NCBI GenBank assembly: GCA_031292735.1
Contig: JARLGP010000147.1
Span: 1-6,481, forward strand
Source: Holophaga sp.
GTDB lineage: Bacteria; Acidobacteriota; Holophagae; Holophagales; Holophagaceae
DNA length: 6,481 bases
Direction of reading: 5' to 3'
The translations under genes were made by a program, and so were the position numbers. The notes under the pieces are model-generated. The model was not told the origin of the DNA. It worked only from the letters and a program-made list of their open reading frames with translations, and searched no databases. Position 1 is the stretch's first letter; each line of letters opens with the position of its first letter. Below, one piece after another: positions 6,337-6,481 of this stretch.

Positions 6337-6481
6337 CTAATCCAGGGCGTCCACCATGGCCAGGCCCATGTCCCGGGTGCTGCCCTTGCCGCCCAGGTCC
6401 GGGGTGGTGGGGCCGCTGACCAGCACCCGCTCGATGGCGCGCATCACCGAGGCCGCCGCCGCCGGCTGGCCCAGGTGCTCC
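6337..6481 (-). CDS. isocitrate/isopropylmalate-type dehydrogenase (3' part only)
   Basis: Only the last 47 codons and the TAG stop are present. The end reads EHLGQPAAAASVMRAIERVL, then SGPTTPDLGGKGSTRDMG and a short tail ending VDALD. The pattern of an H-L-G-x-x-x-A-A helix, then a basic/acidic helix, then TPDLGG-x-x-[ST]T and a final helix is the normal C-terminus of beta-decarboxylating dehydrogenases: NAD-isocitrate, homoisocitrate, tartrate or isopropylmalate dehydrogenases. Which one cannot be settled, because the substrate-contact residues lie beyond the right edge. A LeuB duplicate is less likely, since the true LeuB here ends quite differently (GFGTADLA rather than TPDLGG). The gene is GC-rich like the leu operon and converges on the exporter with 18 bases between stops. 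No hairpin-plus-T terminator is visible there. Confidence 0.7.
   Translation of the reverse strand, partial: EHLGQPAAAASVMRAIERVLVSGPTTPDLGGKGSTRDMGLAMVDALD

Overview
The window looks like the chromosome of a high-GC bacterium. Most of it (about 1-4440 and 6337-6481) is very GC-rich, with G or C in nearly every third codon position. The exported protein at 2922-4427 resembles, from memory, a type of uncharacterised secreted protein common in Acidobacteriota. I therefore lean towards that phylum, perhaps the Holophaga/Geothrix side, with low to moderate confidence. The leucine genes themselves do not decide the phylum.

Region 1 (1-2905, minus strand) is a leucine biosynthesis operon transcribed leuA, leuB, leuC. 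leuA (2-isopropylmalate synthase) is complete and has a plausible sigma70-type promoter just upstream. leuB (3-isopropylmalate dehydrogenase) follows after 11 bases, and its Shine-Dalgarno abuts the leuA stop. leuC (isopropylmalate isomerase large subunit) overlaps leuB by ATGA, and only its first 46 codons are in the window. The tight spacing points to one mRNA with translational coupling. The three enzymes take 2-oxoisovalerate and acetyl-CoA to 2-isopropylmalate, through isomerisation, to 2-oxoisocaproate, the precursor of leucine. No leucine-rich leader peptide is visible before leuA.

Region 2 (2922-4440, minus strand) is one gene for a secreted Pro/Arg-rich protein of unknown function. 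It lies upstream of leuA in the same direction. Its best start is a TTG with a strong GGAGGAG site rather than the ATG five codons earlier.

Region 3 (about 4443-6330, plus strand) has clearly lower GC and looks like an acquired segment. It holds an intergenic stretch with short palindromes and a candidate promoter, then the C-terminal part of a zeta-toxin/AAA-type small-molecule kinase that has lost its P-loop, then an intact 12-helix MFS exporter 10 bases downstream. The exporter contains an in-frame run of eight G, a possible slippage site.

Region 4 (6337-6481, minus strand) is the C-terminal end of another isocitrate/isopropylmalate-type beta-decarboxylating dehydrogenase. It converges on the exporter with only 18 bases between stop codons, and composition returns to high GC there.

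I see no RNA genes, insertion sequences, CRISPR arrays or clear intrinsic terminators. The leucine operon is ordinary. The points worth a second look are the headless kinase plus exporter, the Cys-rich tail on LeuB and the unknown secreted protein.
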